A stretch of 64,000 nucleotides of DNA from Candidatus Poribacteria bacterium (GTDB taxonomy: Bacteria > Poribacteria > WGA-4E > WGA-3G), in NCBI GenBank assembly GCA_012267415.1, contig JAAXGN010000027.1, forward strand, positions 26,828-90,827. The letters run 5' to 3'. The notes below the pieces were generated by a model that did not search any database, was not told the origin of the DNA, and saw only the letters and a list, made by a program, of their open reading frames with translations. The translations under genes were made by a program, and so were the position numbers. Positions 8,761 through 17,767 of the stretch are shown in pieces (position 1 is the stretch's first letter; every line of letters begins with the position of its first letter).

Positions 8761-9585
8761 ATGGACAGCATCAAAGACTTTTATGCCAAAGTGGATAAAT
8801 ACATGCCCATCTTCCCCAAAGCGACCGGACAACCGACCATTTATATCGAAGGCTACCCTTTTGAGGATGATGAACCTATGGCAGCAACCCTATATCACGG
8901 TATACAGATAACCTTTTTCTTTGAACAACTTTTTCGGCTTTATCGCTTAGAACCGCACATTCTTATCGGTGTTGATAGTTTTATCTATTATAGTGAAGGG
9001 GACATGAAAAAATGCGTTGCTCCTGATGTATATGTTGCATTAGGTGCAGAGAAAATTCCACCGAGACGCAGTTTCTATACGTGGGCAGAAGGGACTGTGC
9101 CCGATACTATATTTGAGTTTCTATCGGATAGCACGAAAAATGAGGATAGAGATAGAAAGGTCCAGATATATTTAGATGAGATGGGAGCAAAAGAGTATTT
9201 TATACATCAACCTAATCTGGAAGAACCTGCAGAGTTTCGCGGTTGGTATCGTGACAATTCCGGTGAAATTATTGAGATGAAATCAGACACACCCAGGACG
9301 TTGTTTAGTGAAAGATTAAATCTACTGTTCACATGGAATGTAGATATGGATTTGAATGTCCGCTTGCTGCGTCCATATTTTCCAGATGGAGCACCCATAA
9401 CCACATCCATAGAAGAAAGTGTCCTGCGTAAAGAAGCACAGCAACAACGCGATGAAGAAAAACAACTTCGTGAAGAAGCAGAACAACAACGCGAAATTGC
9501 TGAAGCACAAGTTGCAGAACAAGCAGAATTGATTCAAGAACAGGCGGCTGAATTAGAAAGACTACGTCAACAAATTGGTAAGTGA
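8761..9585 (+). CDS. Uma2 family (DUF820) putative endonuclease with C-terminal coiled coil
   Basis: 274 residues. The PD-(D/E)xK-type fold is indicated by CVAPDVYVALG, then TIFEFLSDSTKNEDRDRK and EYFIHQP, which match the Uma2 pattern PDxxxE...SPST..D...K. Residues about 215-274 form a Gln/Glu-rich coiled coil (EEAEQQREIAEAQ, AELIQEQAAELERLRQQ). The family is common in multicopy in cyanobacteria and environmental phyla; its biological role is unsettled. The start was moved from GTG 8746 to ATG 8761 because that GTG is part of the GGAG ribosome site (8751-8754) serving ATG 8761. Copies of the same short repeat flank it at 8591 and 9627, which may reflect movement as a cassette; that is inference. 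Confidence 0.85.
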   Translation: MDSIKDFYAKVDKYMPIFPKATGQPTIYIEGYPFEDDEPMAATLYHGIQITFFFEQLFRLYRLEPHILIGVDSFIYYSEGDMKKCVAPDVYVALGAEKIPPRRSFYTWAEGTVPDTIFEFLSDSTKNEDRDRKVQIYLDEMGAKEYFIHQPNLEEPAEFRGWYRDNSGEIIEMKSDTPRTLFSERLNLLFTWNVDMDLNVRLLRPYFPDGAPITTSIEESVLRKEAQQQRDEEKQLREEAEQQREIAEAQVAEQAELIQEQAAELERLRQQIGK

Positions 9586-9626
9586 TAAGCACGTTTGAAT
9601 ATTAAATTTGCAGATTATAGTTTATT

Positions 9627-9673
9627 GTCTGAACCAGGATTTTCAGGATTATATGATTTTCAGGATAAGATAG
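9627..9673. repeat. GAACCAGGATTTTCAGGATTA repeat, second copy
   Basis: Nearly identical to 8591-8640 on the other side of the Uma2 gene. The 9586-10244 gap contains this, the inverted-repeat element below and the acs promoter, and no gene. Confidence 0.75.
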
Positions 9674-9916
9674 ATAGATTGGAAGATAGGTAGTGTCCTA
9701 AAAGTTTGATGGCAGTACATCTTTTTACCTTTTGGTTTATCTACATCGTTTGTGTTATTCATTGTCAAATCTTTCAAACTTACGTTAACGAGTTTTGCTA
9801 ACTAACTTTTAGCAACTAATGTTTTCACATAGATATTTCTCCAAATATCTTTCATTAGTTGAGACACTCTTTAGTCCCGTATGAAGATTAAATAAATAAT
9901 CAGGTAATTTTGATTG

Positions 9917-10090
9917 CCCCAGGCCGGTAGGTGCGATATCCTTATCGCACCGAATCCTACGCGAAGATTTCGGACGAAGTAGATTAGGATAACCCCTTCA
10001 TTGAAGGTTTCCGATTAGGATCCGGTGCGATAAGGATATCGCACCCGCCAAATGCCAAACGCGCATTTGGCGTTGATTCACCGGCCTGGG
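9917..10090. repeat. Inverted-repeat element, GGTAGGTGCGATA family, long copy
   Basis: Begins CCCCAGGCCGGTAGGTGCG and ends with the inverse (ACCGGCCTGGG). The right arm is interrupted at 10046-10072 by the fixed-loop hairpin. Longer than the 319-426 copy. Confidence 0.8.
10046..10072. repeat. Nested hairpin with invariant loop CAAACGC
   Basis: Perfect 10-bp stem CGCCAAATGC / GCATTTGGCG around the loop CAAACGC. It interrupts the host repeat where other copies read ATCGCACCTACCGGCC. See also 19307, 46540, 46703 and 46788. Confidence 0.8.
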
Positions 10091-10158
10091 AACATCTTTA
10101 AATTGACACAACGTAACCAAAACTTTACGCACCCGTATTTGACCATGCAAATCAGTAG

Positions 10159-10187
10159 TTGACACAATCACATAATTACGATAAAAT
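10159..10187 (+). promoter_or_regulatory. Sigma-70-type promoter for acs
   Basis: TTGACA (10159-10164), 17-base spacer, TAAAAT (10182-10187), about 55 bases before the acs ATG. Confidence 0.7.
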
Positions 10188-10244
10188 AAGAGAAAGTAGA
10201 ATGTGATGAAACTTAGCTAAGGAATGTTTATAGAGGAGAGAAGC

Positions 10245-12188
10245 ATGGCAGACAACATTTTCCCACCATCGGAGACATCATATCCAATAGAGAACGCACA
10301 CGTCAACAGTTTAGAAACATATCAAGAATTGTATGCTGAATCGGTTAAAGACCCAGACACATTTTGGGCACAGATCGCTGAGCGGTTGACGTGGTATCAG
10401 AAGTGGCATACTGTAAGTGACTACGATTTTGTCAATGCACAGATTAAATGGTTTGAAGGTGGAACACTGAACGCTTGCTATAACTGTGTTGATAGGCACG
10501 TTGAAAACGGACATGGAGCGGAAACGGCAATAATTTGGGAAGGAAATGACCCTCAGGAAGATCAGCAATATACCTTCAGCGAACTTCTTGTGGAGGTAAA
10601 AAAGTTTTCCAATGTGCTGAAATCTAATGGTATCGTCAAAGGTGATCGTGTCTGTATCTATTTACAGATGATCCCGGAATTAGCGGTCGCAATGTTGGCT
10701 TGTGCAAGAATTGGTGCGATTCACTCTATCGTTTTTGGTGCATTCTCTGCTGAATCTCTTCGGGATAGAATTAATGACTCCGAATGTAAAATGTTAATCA
10801 CACAAGACACTGCAATGCGTGGTGCCAGAAGCGATATTCCAATGAAAGCCAACGCTGATGCGGCAGTCGTTGAATGTCCTTCAATTGAGTCTGTTGTCGT
10901 TGTAAAACGGACAGGTGATGCAGTTGAATTTGATTCTTCACGTGATGTATGGTGGCACGAAGCTATGGCTGACGCTGGGACAGAATGTGAACCTGAAAAG
11001 ATGAATGCTGAGGATCCGCTCTTTATTCTCTACACATCGGGTTCTACAGGTAAGCCGAAGGGTGTCCTACATACGACTGGTGGATATCTCGTCTATACAT
11101 CGTATACACATCAGCAGATTTTTGACTATCATCAAGGGGATGTTTACTGGTGCACGGCAGATATTGGGTGGATTACGGGTCATTCATATATCATTTACGG
11201 GCCGCTTGCTAATCGTGCTATCACAGTGATGTTTGAAGGCGTGCCGAACTATCCTGATTATGGTCGATTCTGGCAGGTGGTAGAGAAACACAAAATCAAC
11301 CTATTCTACACTGCTCCCACTGCATTACGTGCCTTGATGAAAGAAGGCGATACATGGGTAGAAAAATATGATAGGTCTACACTCAGATTATTAGGCACTG
11401 TCGGGGAACCGATAAAAGAACCGGAATGGTTGTGGTATTATAACGTTGTTGGAGAGAAACGTTGTCCGATTGTTGATACATGGTGGCAGACTGAAACCGG
11501 TGGTATTCTGATTACACCTCTCCCTGCAGCAACCACGTTGAAACCCGGTTCTGCTACCTTCCCGTTTTTTGGCATTGAACCGGTGATCTTAGATGAGGAA
11601 GGAAATGAGGTGGATGGTAATCCGGCTACCGGTTACCTCTGTATTAAACGTGCGTGGCCCGGTATTATGCGGACTGTCTATGGTGACCATGAACGTTTCA
11701 TTGATGTCTATTTCAAGAGGTTTCCCGGTTATTACATGACAGGGGACGGTGTTTTGCGGGATGAGGATGGCTATTACTGGATCACAGGACGCGTAGATGA
11801 TGTCTTGAATGTCTCAGGACATAGATTGGGCACGGCAGAAGTCGAAGGCGCGATTGGACAGCATGCAGCGGTTGCTGAAGCTGCGGTTGTCGGGTATCCA
11901 CACGATATTAAAGGTCAGGGAATCTATGCTTACGTAACACTTATGACAGGTGAAACCGCTTCAGAGGATGTAGAAACGGGTATAAAACTGGCAGTCAGAC
12001 AGCATATTGGACCTATCGCAACACCTGACAAAATCCAATTTACGCCTGCTTTACCGAAGACGCGTTCAGGTAAAATCATGCGTCGGATATTACGGAACAT
12101 TGCAGAGGGTGACGTATCAGATCTCGGTGACACGTCTACACTTGCTGATCCATCTGTTGTTGATGCTTTAGTTGAAGGTAGAAAGTAA
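10245..12188 (+). CDS. acs: Acetyl-CoA synthetase (AMP-forming)
   Basis: Converts acetate, ATP and CoA to acetyl-CoA. 647 residues, the usual length. Visible motifs are the adenylate P-loop [20 protein letters not shown] (around residue 262), the [15 protein letters not shown] segment, WWQTETGG, the hinge and C-terminal core [18 protein letters not shown], and [11 protein letters not shown] (around residue 610), whose lysine is the one controlled by acetylation in studied homologues. The start was chosen at ATG 10245, six bases after GAGGAG. The in-frame ATG 10224 lacks a ribosome site. It is a single gene with its own promoter. Confidence 0.97.
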   Translation: MADNIFPPSETSYPIENAHVNSLETYQELYAESVKDPDTFWAQIAERLTWYQKWHTVSDYDFVNAQIKWFEGGTLNACYNCVDRHVENGHGAETAIIWEGNDPQEDQQYTFSELLVEVKKFSNVLKSNGIVKGDRVCIYLQMIPELAVAMLACARIGAIHSIVFGAFSAESLRDRINDSECKMLITQDTAMRGARSDIPMKANADAAVVECPSIESVVVVKRTGDAVEFDSSRDVWWHEAMADAGTECEPEKMNAEDPLFILYTSGSTGKPKGVLHTTGGYLVYTSYTHQQIFDYHQGDVYWCTADIGWITGHSYIIYGPLANRAITVMFEGVPNYPDYGRFWQVVEKHKINLFYTAPTALRALMKEGDTWVEKYDRSTLRLLGTVGEPIKEPEWLWYYNVVGEKRCPIVDTWWQTETGGILITPLPAATTLKPGSATFPFFGIEPVILDEEGNEVDGNPATGYLCIKRAWPGIMRTVYGDHERFIDVYFKRFPGYYMTGDGVLRDEDGYYWITGRVDDVLNVSGHRLGTAEVEGAIGQHAAVAEAAVVGYPHDIKGQGIYAYVTLMTGETASEDVETGIKLAVRQHIGPIATPDKIQFTPALPKTRSGKIMRRILRNIAEGDVSDLGDTSTLADPSVVDALVEGRK

Positions 12189-12269
12189 CGGCATAGCAGC
12201 ACATTATAGTGAAATACAAAAACAAATGCACACTTTGGGTCCATTGGACTTAACCGACAGACTTGACCG

Positions 12270-12330
12270 TGCTGTAGCATAAACTTTTAGTTTGTGCAGT
12301 CGTGCACGCAAACTAAAAGTTTACGCTACA
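12270..12330. repeat. TAGCACAAACT-family inverted repeat
   Basis: GTAGCATAAACTTTTAGTTTG opposed to CAAACTAAAAGTTTACGCTAC. It fills most of the acs to 12380 gap. Confidence 0.75.
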
Positions 12331-12379
12331 ATCGTGTGCAAGTAATTATGGATTTTACCATAATCGACGAGGACATTTT

Positions 12380-12874
12380 GTGGTTTCATCTCAAAAAATA
12401 GTTGAAGCACTCAAACAACAGAATATTACGCATGCAATTGGTGTTCCGGATAACGGTAGCGCACAGATATATGAACGGTTGCGTAAAGAGTCGGATATTG
12501 ATGTCATCACTGTAAGCCGAGAAGGTGAAGCATTTGCTGTTGCTGCGGGGTTGTTTGTCGGTGGTAAAAAGCCTGTGATTATTATACAAAATACCGGTTT
12601 CCTTGAATCGGGTGATGCATTTCGCGGCACTGTTTACAACATGAAAATACCGGTCGTTGTGTTTATCGGATATCGTGGATATCACAATCGAGATGAGCAT
12701 GGAAAATGGGTTGACTCAGTAGCAACTTTCCTGGAACCGACACTCAAAGCGTGGTCTCTACCCTACAAGATGTTAGCATCTGACACAGATATAACGTCTA
12801 TTGATTGGGCATTTCAAAAGAGCGCAGAAACGTCCTTACCTTCTGCGGTGCTTCTCATTGGTCATGCAAAGTAG
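12380..12874 (+). CDS. TPP-binding PYR-domain protein, sulfopyruvate/phosphonopyruvate decarboxylase alpha-like
   Basis: 164 residues corresponding to only the N-terminal (pyrimidine-binding) domain of thiamine-diphosphate decarboxylases: GVPDNGSAQIYERL, then the glutamate region VSREGEAFAVAAGLFVGGKK with the conserved Glu, then NTGFLESGDAFRG and FIGYRG. The size matches the alpha subunit of two-gene sulfopyruvate decarboxylases (ComD-like). The partner beta (PP-domain) gene is not adjacent; moeA follows. GTG start with GAGG seven bases upstream. It could pair with a distant beta subunit or work in another aminotransferase-linked decarboxylation; the substrate cannot be told. Confidence 0.75.
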   Translation: MVSSQKIVEALKQQNITHAIGVPDNGSAQIYERLRKESDIDVITVSREGEAFAVAAGLFVGGKKPVIIIQNTGFLESGDAFRGTVYNMKIPVVVFIGYRGYHNRDEHGKWVDSVATFLEPTLKAWSLPYKMLASDTDITSIDWAFQKSAETSLPSAVLLIGHAK

Positions 12875-12892
12875 TTTGAGAATTGTTTCTGA

Positions 12893-12956
12893 GTAGGAGG
12901 GAACTCCGATTCCCGATTACGAGTGGTATTGGTCGCGATTCGGAGATCGCTCCTAC
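12893..12956. repeat. GTAGGAGGGAACTCCGATTCCC palindromic repeat
   Basis: Left arm GTAGGAGGGAACTCCGATTC, right arm GGTCGCGATTCGGAGATCGC then TCCTAC. Near-copies at 16005, 21038 and 35533. Confidence 0.8.
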
Positions 12957-13013
12957 GGATAAGATGTCCAATTATTTCAATAGTTCACCATAGTAGAATT
13001 TGGAGTGAATAAT

Positions 13014-14216
13014 ATGCTGAGTGTTGAGCAAGCGCGACAACAGATGCTAGATACAATAGGTGTCTTACAAACAGAACAGAGAGAGATACTTGAATGTTCA
13101 GGTTATGTCCTTGCTGAGGACCTGTATGCCTCTGAAAATATCCCACCGTTTGATAACTCAGCGATGGATGGGTTTGCTGTTCTATCGTCAGATGTAAAGG
13201 ATGCATCTAAAGAGAATCCAATTGATCTATTGGTAGTGGAAAGTATCGCTGCTGGATTTGCACCAGAAAAAAAGGTATCATCCGGGAGTGCAGCACGTAT
13301 CATGACAGGTGCGATGATGCCAGAAGGCGCAGACGCAGTCGTGATGCAGGAGGTAACCGAGTTTGATGGCGATACTGTAAAGATCTTTGAAAGTGTTGAT
13401 GAATCTGAAAACGTACGCTTCACGGGTGAAAGTGTCAAGGTGAAAGATTGCGTCATGTCAAATGGAAAGACGCTACGTCCACCTGAAATCTCCATGATGG
13501 CGTCGCTCAATTGTGCGACGGTAGCAGCGTATCGTAAACCTAAAGTAGCAATCGTCTCAACGGGTGATGAACTCACACCTATTGGAGAAACACTGAAACC
13601 GGGTAAGATACGCGATAGCAATCGCTACGGTCTCTACGCACAGGTACAGAATGCTGGTGGGATTCCTATAGATATGGGTATTGCACCAGACGATGAAGAT
13701 GAGACTGAACGTATTTTTTTGAAATCCCTTTCACAGGCGGATGCTCTGATAACAAGTGGCGGGGTTTCTGTCGGTGAACATGATGTTGTTAGAAATGTGT
13801 TGACCAAGTTAGGTCAGATGCACTTTTGGCGGGTTGCAATGAAACCGGGCAAACCGCAAGTCTACGGTTTTATTGATGACAAACCCATTTTTGGTTTACC
13901 TGGTAATCCTGTGTCATCGCTTGTTGTTTTTGAGTTGTTTGTTCGTCCAGCACTTCTGAAAATGGCTGGACACACTGAACTCTTACGTCCGACCTTTGAA
14001 GCGGTTCTCACGACTGATGTTACGAACAGCGATGGACGTGTGAATTATATGCGCGCTATTATCTCCAAAGAGAATGGTGAATACGTTGCGAAAACGACGG
14101 GGCCGCAAGGATCGGGAATACTTCATTCGCTTGTGTTGGCAAACGGTCTCATCACAATTCCTGCAGGTGTAACGTTAAGGGCAGGAGAGAGGGTAGAAGC
14201 GCAGTTTCTAAATTGA
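13014..14216 (+). CDS. moeA: Molybdopterin molybdenumtransferase
   Basis: Inserts molybdate into adenylylated molybdopterin, the last step of molybdenum cofactor synthesis. 400 residues. Motifs in order are IPPFDNSAMDGFA, RIMTGAMMPEGADAVV, STGDEL, RDSNRYGL, SGGVSVGEHDVVRNVL (MPT-binding domain) and FGLPGNPVSSLVVFE, then a C-terminal beta domain. ATG 13014 has GGAG eight bases upstream; the GTG at 13005 overlaps that ribosome site. No other cofactor gene is adjacent, so the rest of the pathway lies elsewhere. Confidence 0.95.
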   Translation: MLSVEQARQQMLDTIGVLQTEQREILECSGYVLAEDLYASENIPPFDNSAMDGFAVLSSDVKDASKENPIDLLVVESIAAGFAPEKKVSSGSAARIMTGAMMPEGADAVVMQEVTEFDGDTVKIFESVDESENVRFTGESVKVKDCVMSNGKTLRPPEISMMASLNCATVAAYRKPKVAIVSTGDELTPIGETLKPGKIRDSNRYGLYAQVQNAGGIPIDMGIAPDDEDETERIFLKSLSQADALITSGGVSVGEHDVVRNVLTKLGQMHFWRVAMKPGKPQVYGFIDDKPIFGLPGNPVSSLVVFELFVRPALLKMAGHTELLRPTFEAVLTTDVTNSDGRVNYMRAIISKENGEYVAKTTGPQGSGILHSLVLANGLITIPAGVTLRAGERVEAQFLN

Positions 14217-14345
14217 GCTGAAGTGTTATGAACATCAGAATTAATATAACACACCACAACGGGCGAGGAGACCCCGCCCCTACGGGTGGTCTTCGTCATC
14301 GGTATATGGGTGAAATGTCTCATTAGTTATTAACTTTACTATATT

Positions 14346-15182
14346 ATGGCGAAATCAAAGGGACTTAAGAGATTCTGGGGTGAGATGTTTTTTTACGAGT
14401 CGGAAGGATCAGGTGTTCCACTGCTATTTCTGCATGGTACAGGATGTGATTCAACGGATTGGGACCTTGTAATATCAGAATTACCGAGGGAACAACGGTA
14501 CATTACACTTGATTTCCGTGGACATGGACGGAGTACCACGCCAATTGAACCTTTTACCATTGAATGTCTTGCGGATGATGTGCTAAACCTTATCTATGCT
14601 TTAGATGTGCAGGAAATAGTTCTGGTAGGTCACAGTCTTGGCGGGATGGTTGCGATGGAAGCGGCAAGACGGGATGCGCGTGTCGCTGCCTTGGTTTTGC
14701 TTGAAGGATGGACACGGCTATCCGTCACACGAGCTGCATTTGATGCAGCTCGATTTTACGGTTCTTTACCCAACGAGACGATCAAAGAGATACAACGGAA
14801 AGCAGGTATGACAAGGGAACGTTTTATAGAAAGAGTTTGGGGTAGTTTCTGGGGTTCTGTCAGGGATTTTGATGGTTGGAGTTTTCTTGAAAATGCAAAA
14901 ATACCTATCTATGAAGTTTACGGTGAAATGGGACGGCATGAATCAACAGAGGAATTGCTGCAGATTCCATCTAATCCGAGTATACATATAAGATGGGTTC
15001 CTGGTTCTGGACATTACTTACCCCACGAGCGTCCTGTAGCGGTGGCAGAGATTTGTGGGAATTTAATAGCACAATCAAGGATGAATGTGCTACAGAACCG
15101 GTCTACGTTTGGGATCTATGCATTTGGTATTTCAACCGGCAAATCCAGCCGGTCTCCCCATTCTTTCCAAGATCCGATGTAA
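14346..15182 (+). CDS. Alpha/beta-fold hydrolase
   Basis: 278 residues. The oxyanion-hole motif LFLHGTG, the DFRGHGRS loop, the nucleophile elbow VGHSLGG (Ser) and the catalytic-His region [11 protein letters not shown] mark a serine hydrolase of the esterase/lipase superfamily. Substrate unknown. The natural fold ends near EICGNLIAQ (residue about 246). The last 30 residues look unnatural and are antisense to the 3' end of the converging rhodanese gene (15116-15182). Either the two genes truly overlap tail to tail, or this gene recently lost its stop. No strong ribosome site before the ATG. Confidence 0.85.
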   Translation: MAKSKGLKRFWGEMFFYESEGSGVPLLFLHGTGCDSTDWDLVISELPREQRYITLDFRGHGRSTTPIEPFTIECLADDVLNLIYALDVQEIVLVGHSLGGMVAMEAARRDARVAALVLLEGWTRLSVTRAAFDAARFYGSLPNETIKEIQRKAGMTRERFIERVWGSFWGSVRDFDGWSFLENAKIPIYEVYGEMGRHESTEELLQIPSNPSIHIRWVPGSGHYLPHERPVAVAEICGNLIAQSRMNVLQNRSTFGIYAFGISTGKSSRSPHSFQDPM

Positions 15183-15946
15183 TTGCTTACATTCGGATAA
15201 CCTAATAAGCGTAACGCTAAGTAGGTTTGGGAAGAACGGTATCCTCCCTGTCAGTAACACATGATCTGCTTTTCGGGTGTGATGCCGACAGGTTCATACA
15301 ATTCCCGGAGTTGATGTGCTGTTTTAAAGGCACCATTTTCGTCAAGATTGTTGAGCCACTCAATATGTATAGAACCGGGGATCGCACCTGCGCGTTCTGC
15401 CCGAGCGACTCTCCCGTAATGCTCATCCTCAGTGCGCGTATCCAATCGAATGAAGTCATCCTGATTCAATTGTCCGTGAATTGAATCAGCACTTAGATGT
15501 AAATGTTTCTGTGGTTCTCCCGTGAATGGTGTAACTGCAAGTGGTATAACCCCTTCTGTGCTGACCGGTCCGTCTGCGGCTAACCATGCTTTGTAACCAC
15601 CATCCAGTAGACGGGTTTTCGTGTGTCCGAGATACTCACAGAACCAGAGTCCTCGTGATGCGCGTGTTCCCGATATATCCTCATACCAGATGATTGTCTT
15701 TGTAGGATCAATGCCTCGTTGTTGAAACAGATATGCTATCATCCACATAAAGGCGTCAAACATCTCTTGTGTTGTATTGATAAGGCTTAATCCGAATAGA
15801 TCCAAATGTAATGCACCCGGAATATGTCCGTTCATATACTCATGTGTTGGACGCGTATCCACAATGCAATTATTTTTGTCGTCAAGGTTGTTCATTAACT
15901 CGTCAACAGTGATAACGAGTTGGGGATTCTCAAAACCTTTGTCCAT
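15116..15946 (-). CDS. Rhodanese-like sulfurtransferase with in-frame UGA at the catalytic Cys, probable selenoprotein
   Basis: Two-domain rhodanese (thiosulfate/mercaptopyruvate sulfurtransferase type), 276 residues if UGA at 15251-15253 is read. The N-terminal inactive domain includes [20 protein letters not shown] and [10 protein letters not shown]. The C-terminal domain has [12 protein letters not shown] and [12 protein letters not shown], then the active-site loop EKQIMCY-UGA-QGGYRSS. After the UGA the same frame continues through [21 protein letters not shown] and LPVE, conserved rhodanese C-terminal features, to a TAG at 15116. The UGA (codon 232) falls exactly where the persulfide-carrying cysteine belongs. 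GGAG lies ten bases before ATG 15946. A GGGAGG/CUUCCC hairpin directly follows the UGA. A nonsense mutation of a TGY cysteine codon is the alternative. Confidence 0.72.
15229..15248 (-). promoter_or_regulatory. Candidate bacterial SECIS hairpin
   Basis: Two bases after the UGA, GGGAGG pairs with CUUCCC (six pairs, one G-U) around an 8-base loop AUACCGUU. The loop lies closer to the UGA than in the best-known fdhF-type elements. A second small hairpin, AGCG-UUA-CGCU, follows further down. Whether SelB would bind either is untested. Confidence 0.4.
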
Positions 15947-16004
15947 ATTAAATAATCTCCTTTCCGGTAGTATAGTAAACTTCTGAATTAATGTAACATT
16001 CTTC

Positions 16005-16071
16005 CCTGTAAGAGTGAACTTCGATGTCCGACTGAATGCTCTGATAGTCGGGAAGCGGAGTTCCCTCCTAC
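16005..16071. repeat. GTAGGAGGGAACTCC palindromic repeat
   Basis: Diverged copy of the 12893 element between the rhodanese and MATE genes. Confidence 0.65.
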
Positions 16072-16109
16072 AGGGTCTTTGTATCATTATTTTCAATGTT
16101 TACTATAAT

Positions 16110-17474
16110 TCATCTACCTTTTTTAATCACGTTTATAGTTTTCCATTTACCCGTACGATACCAAAGCCACATGACGCTGCCTTGTACAACGTTTGAGAGA
16201 GCGATTCCGATCCAGATTCCGATTATACCGAGAAAATTAGACAATAGAATTACAAGTCCTAAACCTACTCCCATCTGTGCGGCGAGTGTAATTAGCATGG
16301 GTGATAATGTATCACCTGCCCCATTCAGTGCTTTACCCAAAACTAAGGAGAAAGCGATAAATCCGAATGTTAGTGATAAACATTGTAGAAAAACTTTTCC
16401 AATTTGAATCACCTCCACATCATCAGTGAATACTTTAAGAAACATCTGTGGAAACAGCAGAAATATGATACCTATTGCTGTCATAAGCGATGTGCCTAAA
16501 AGGTTGCCTATGCGGGTTGTTTTTTCGGCTCTTTCTATGTTCCGCGCGCCTAAATTCTGACCAACAACTGGCGCAACAGCGTTTGCCACACCGAATCCAG
16601 GATTCATTGCTAATATACGTAAACGCATACAGAGTGTATATGCTGCGACAGCGAATTTACCATACGGACCTATTACCCATAAGAAGCCTAATCGTGACAC
16701 ATGACGCCAGAAACCTTGCATTGAACTATATATGCCTAACCTGAAAATGTCAAGCATTTCGACCAGATCCGGTCTATACTGCACGTGTCGAAATGAGATG
16801 GGTGCTCGATCCCTCCAGCATAAGTATAGGAGTATAAGCACGCCGATACCTCTACCGATGAGTGTAGCATACGCAGAACCTGCTACGCCGAGTTTAGGAA
16901 AACCCCATAAACCGAATATCAATAAGGGATCAAGCACGATGTTGATAAAGGTTGAGAAGACGAGTACAAACATCGGTGTGACTGCATCTCCGCCAGCCCG
17001 GAAGATTGAACCGAGTGTCATGGATAGGAACATTGTGCTGATTCCGACAAGAATAATATGCATATAAGTTGTGCCGAGTTGTATTACATCAGGTTCATCT
17101 ATTCTCAATATCCGTATGCCAAATTCTGCTAAAGGGTAACCTATTATGCCTATCCCAATAGCGAACATGAAAGCTAATATAATCGCTTGCATTGCCACAT
17201 GTCCAGCTTGTGCGAAGTTTCTTGCGCCAAGATATTGTGCCACCATAATCCCTGCTCCTGTTGAGATACCGAGGGAGAATATACCTACCAAACGCAACAG
17301 ATCTCCACTTACACCCACAGCGGAGATTGCAGCAGGTCCCAATCTACCTACAAAGATCATGTCTACAGTGTTGAATGCATTTTGAAGCATATATCCGAAT
17401 GTTATCGGGACAGCAAGTCTAAACAGGTGTTTTAGTATACTTCCGTCTGTTAAATTCTCACTAGTTTTATTCAT
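16110..17474 (-). CDS. MATE family cation-coupled efflux transporter
   Basis: 454 residues with about 12 membrane helices in two homologous halves, as expected for multidrug and toxin extrusion transporters of the inner membrane. Characteristic segments are VPITFGYMLQNAFNTVDMIFVGRLGPAAISAVGVSG in the first helices, FSLGISTGAGIMVAQYLGARN, and in the second half GFGVANAVAPVVGQNLGARN. Substrate unknown. Start ATG 17474, no strong ribosome site. It is a single gene; the rhodanese follows downstream on the same strand, separated by a repeat. Confidence 0.92.
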   Translation of the reverse strand: MNKTSENLTDGSILKHLFRLAVPITFGYMLQNAFNTVDMIFVGRLGPAAISAVGVSGDLLRLVGIFSLGISTGAGIMVAQYLGARNFAQAGHVAMQAIILAFMFAIGIGIIGYPLAEFGIRILRIDEPDVIQLGTTYMHIILVGISTMFLSMTLGSIFRAGGDAVTPMFVLVFSTFINIVLDPLLIFGLWGFPKLGVAGSAYATLIGRGIGVLILLYLCWRDRAPISFRHVQYRPDLVEMLDIFRLGIYSSMQGFWRHVSRLGFLWVIGPYGKFAVAAYTLCMRLRILAMNPGFGVANAVAPVVGQNLGARNIERAEKTTRIGNLLGTSLMTAIGIIFLLFPQMFLKVFTDDVEVIQIGKVFLQCLSLTFGFIAFSLVLGKALNGAGDTLSPMLITLAAQMGVGLGLVILLSNFLGIIGIWIGIALSNVVQGSVMWLWYRTGKWKTINVIKKGR

Positions 17475-17587
17475 TCCAGTTTTCTTTTAACCTTTAGATG
17501 TGTATATCGAGTAACGTAATTAACGTCAGTTTGATTAATCATTTCGGATACGTTCACTCACGCCATTTCGTATCCGAGATGTGTAAT

Positions 17588-17645
17588 TGTAGCACAAACT
17601 TTCAGTTTGTGGCATATCTGACGCAAACTGAAAGTTTGCGCTACA
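17588..17645. repeat. TAGCACAAACTTTCAGTTTG inverted repeat
   Basis: Arms GTAGCACAAACTTTCAGTTTG and CAAACTGAAAGTTTGCGCTAC. The stem differs from other family members at a matched pair (TTTCAG/CTGAAA rather than TTTTAG/CTAAAA), so pairing is preserved. Confidence 0.75.
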
Positions 17646-17696
17646 TTTATCAAATTCACGTTAATTAACAAGAAACTATACCGTTTCAATTTAACC

Positions 17697-17725
17697 TTGC
17701 TTCTTAACGCGGTTTGGTTTATACT
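17697..17725 (+). promoter_or_regulatory. Probable promoter for the M55 peptidase gene
   Basis: TTGCTT (17697-17702), 17-base spacer, TATACT (17720-17725). Confidence 0.5.
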
Positions 17726-17767
17726 CAGCACAAAACAGAATGCACATAATAAGGTGGAATTGATGTT

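Noticed and set aside
15251..15253. UGA recoded as Trp or Gly across the genome
   Set aside because: Many genes here end at TGA with normal family lengths (purM at 4952, the Uma2 gene at 9583, the COG0523 gene at 63301), so UGA is an ordinary stop. Only the rhodanese has an in-frame UGA, at one special residue.
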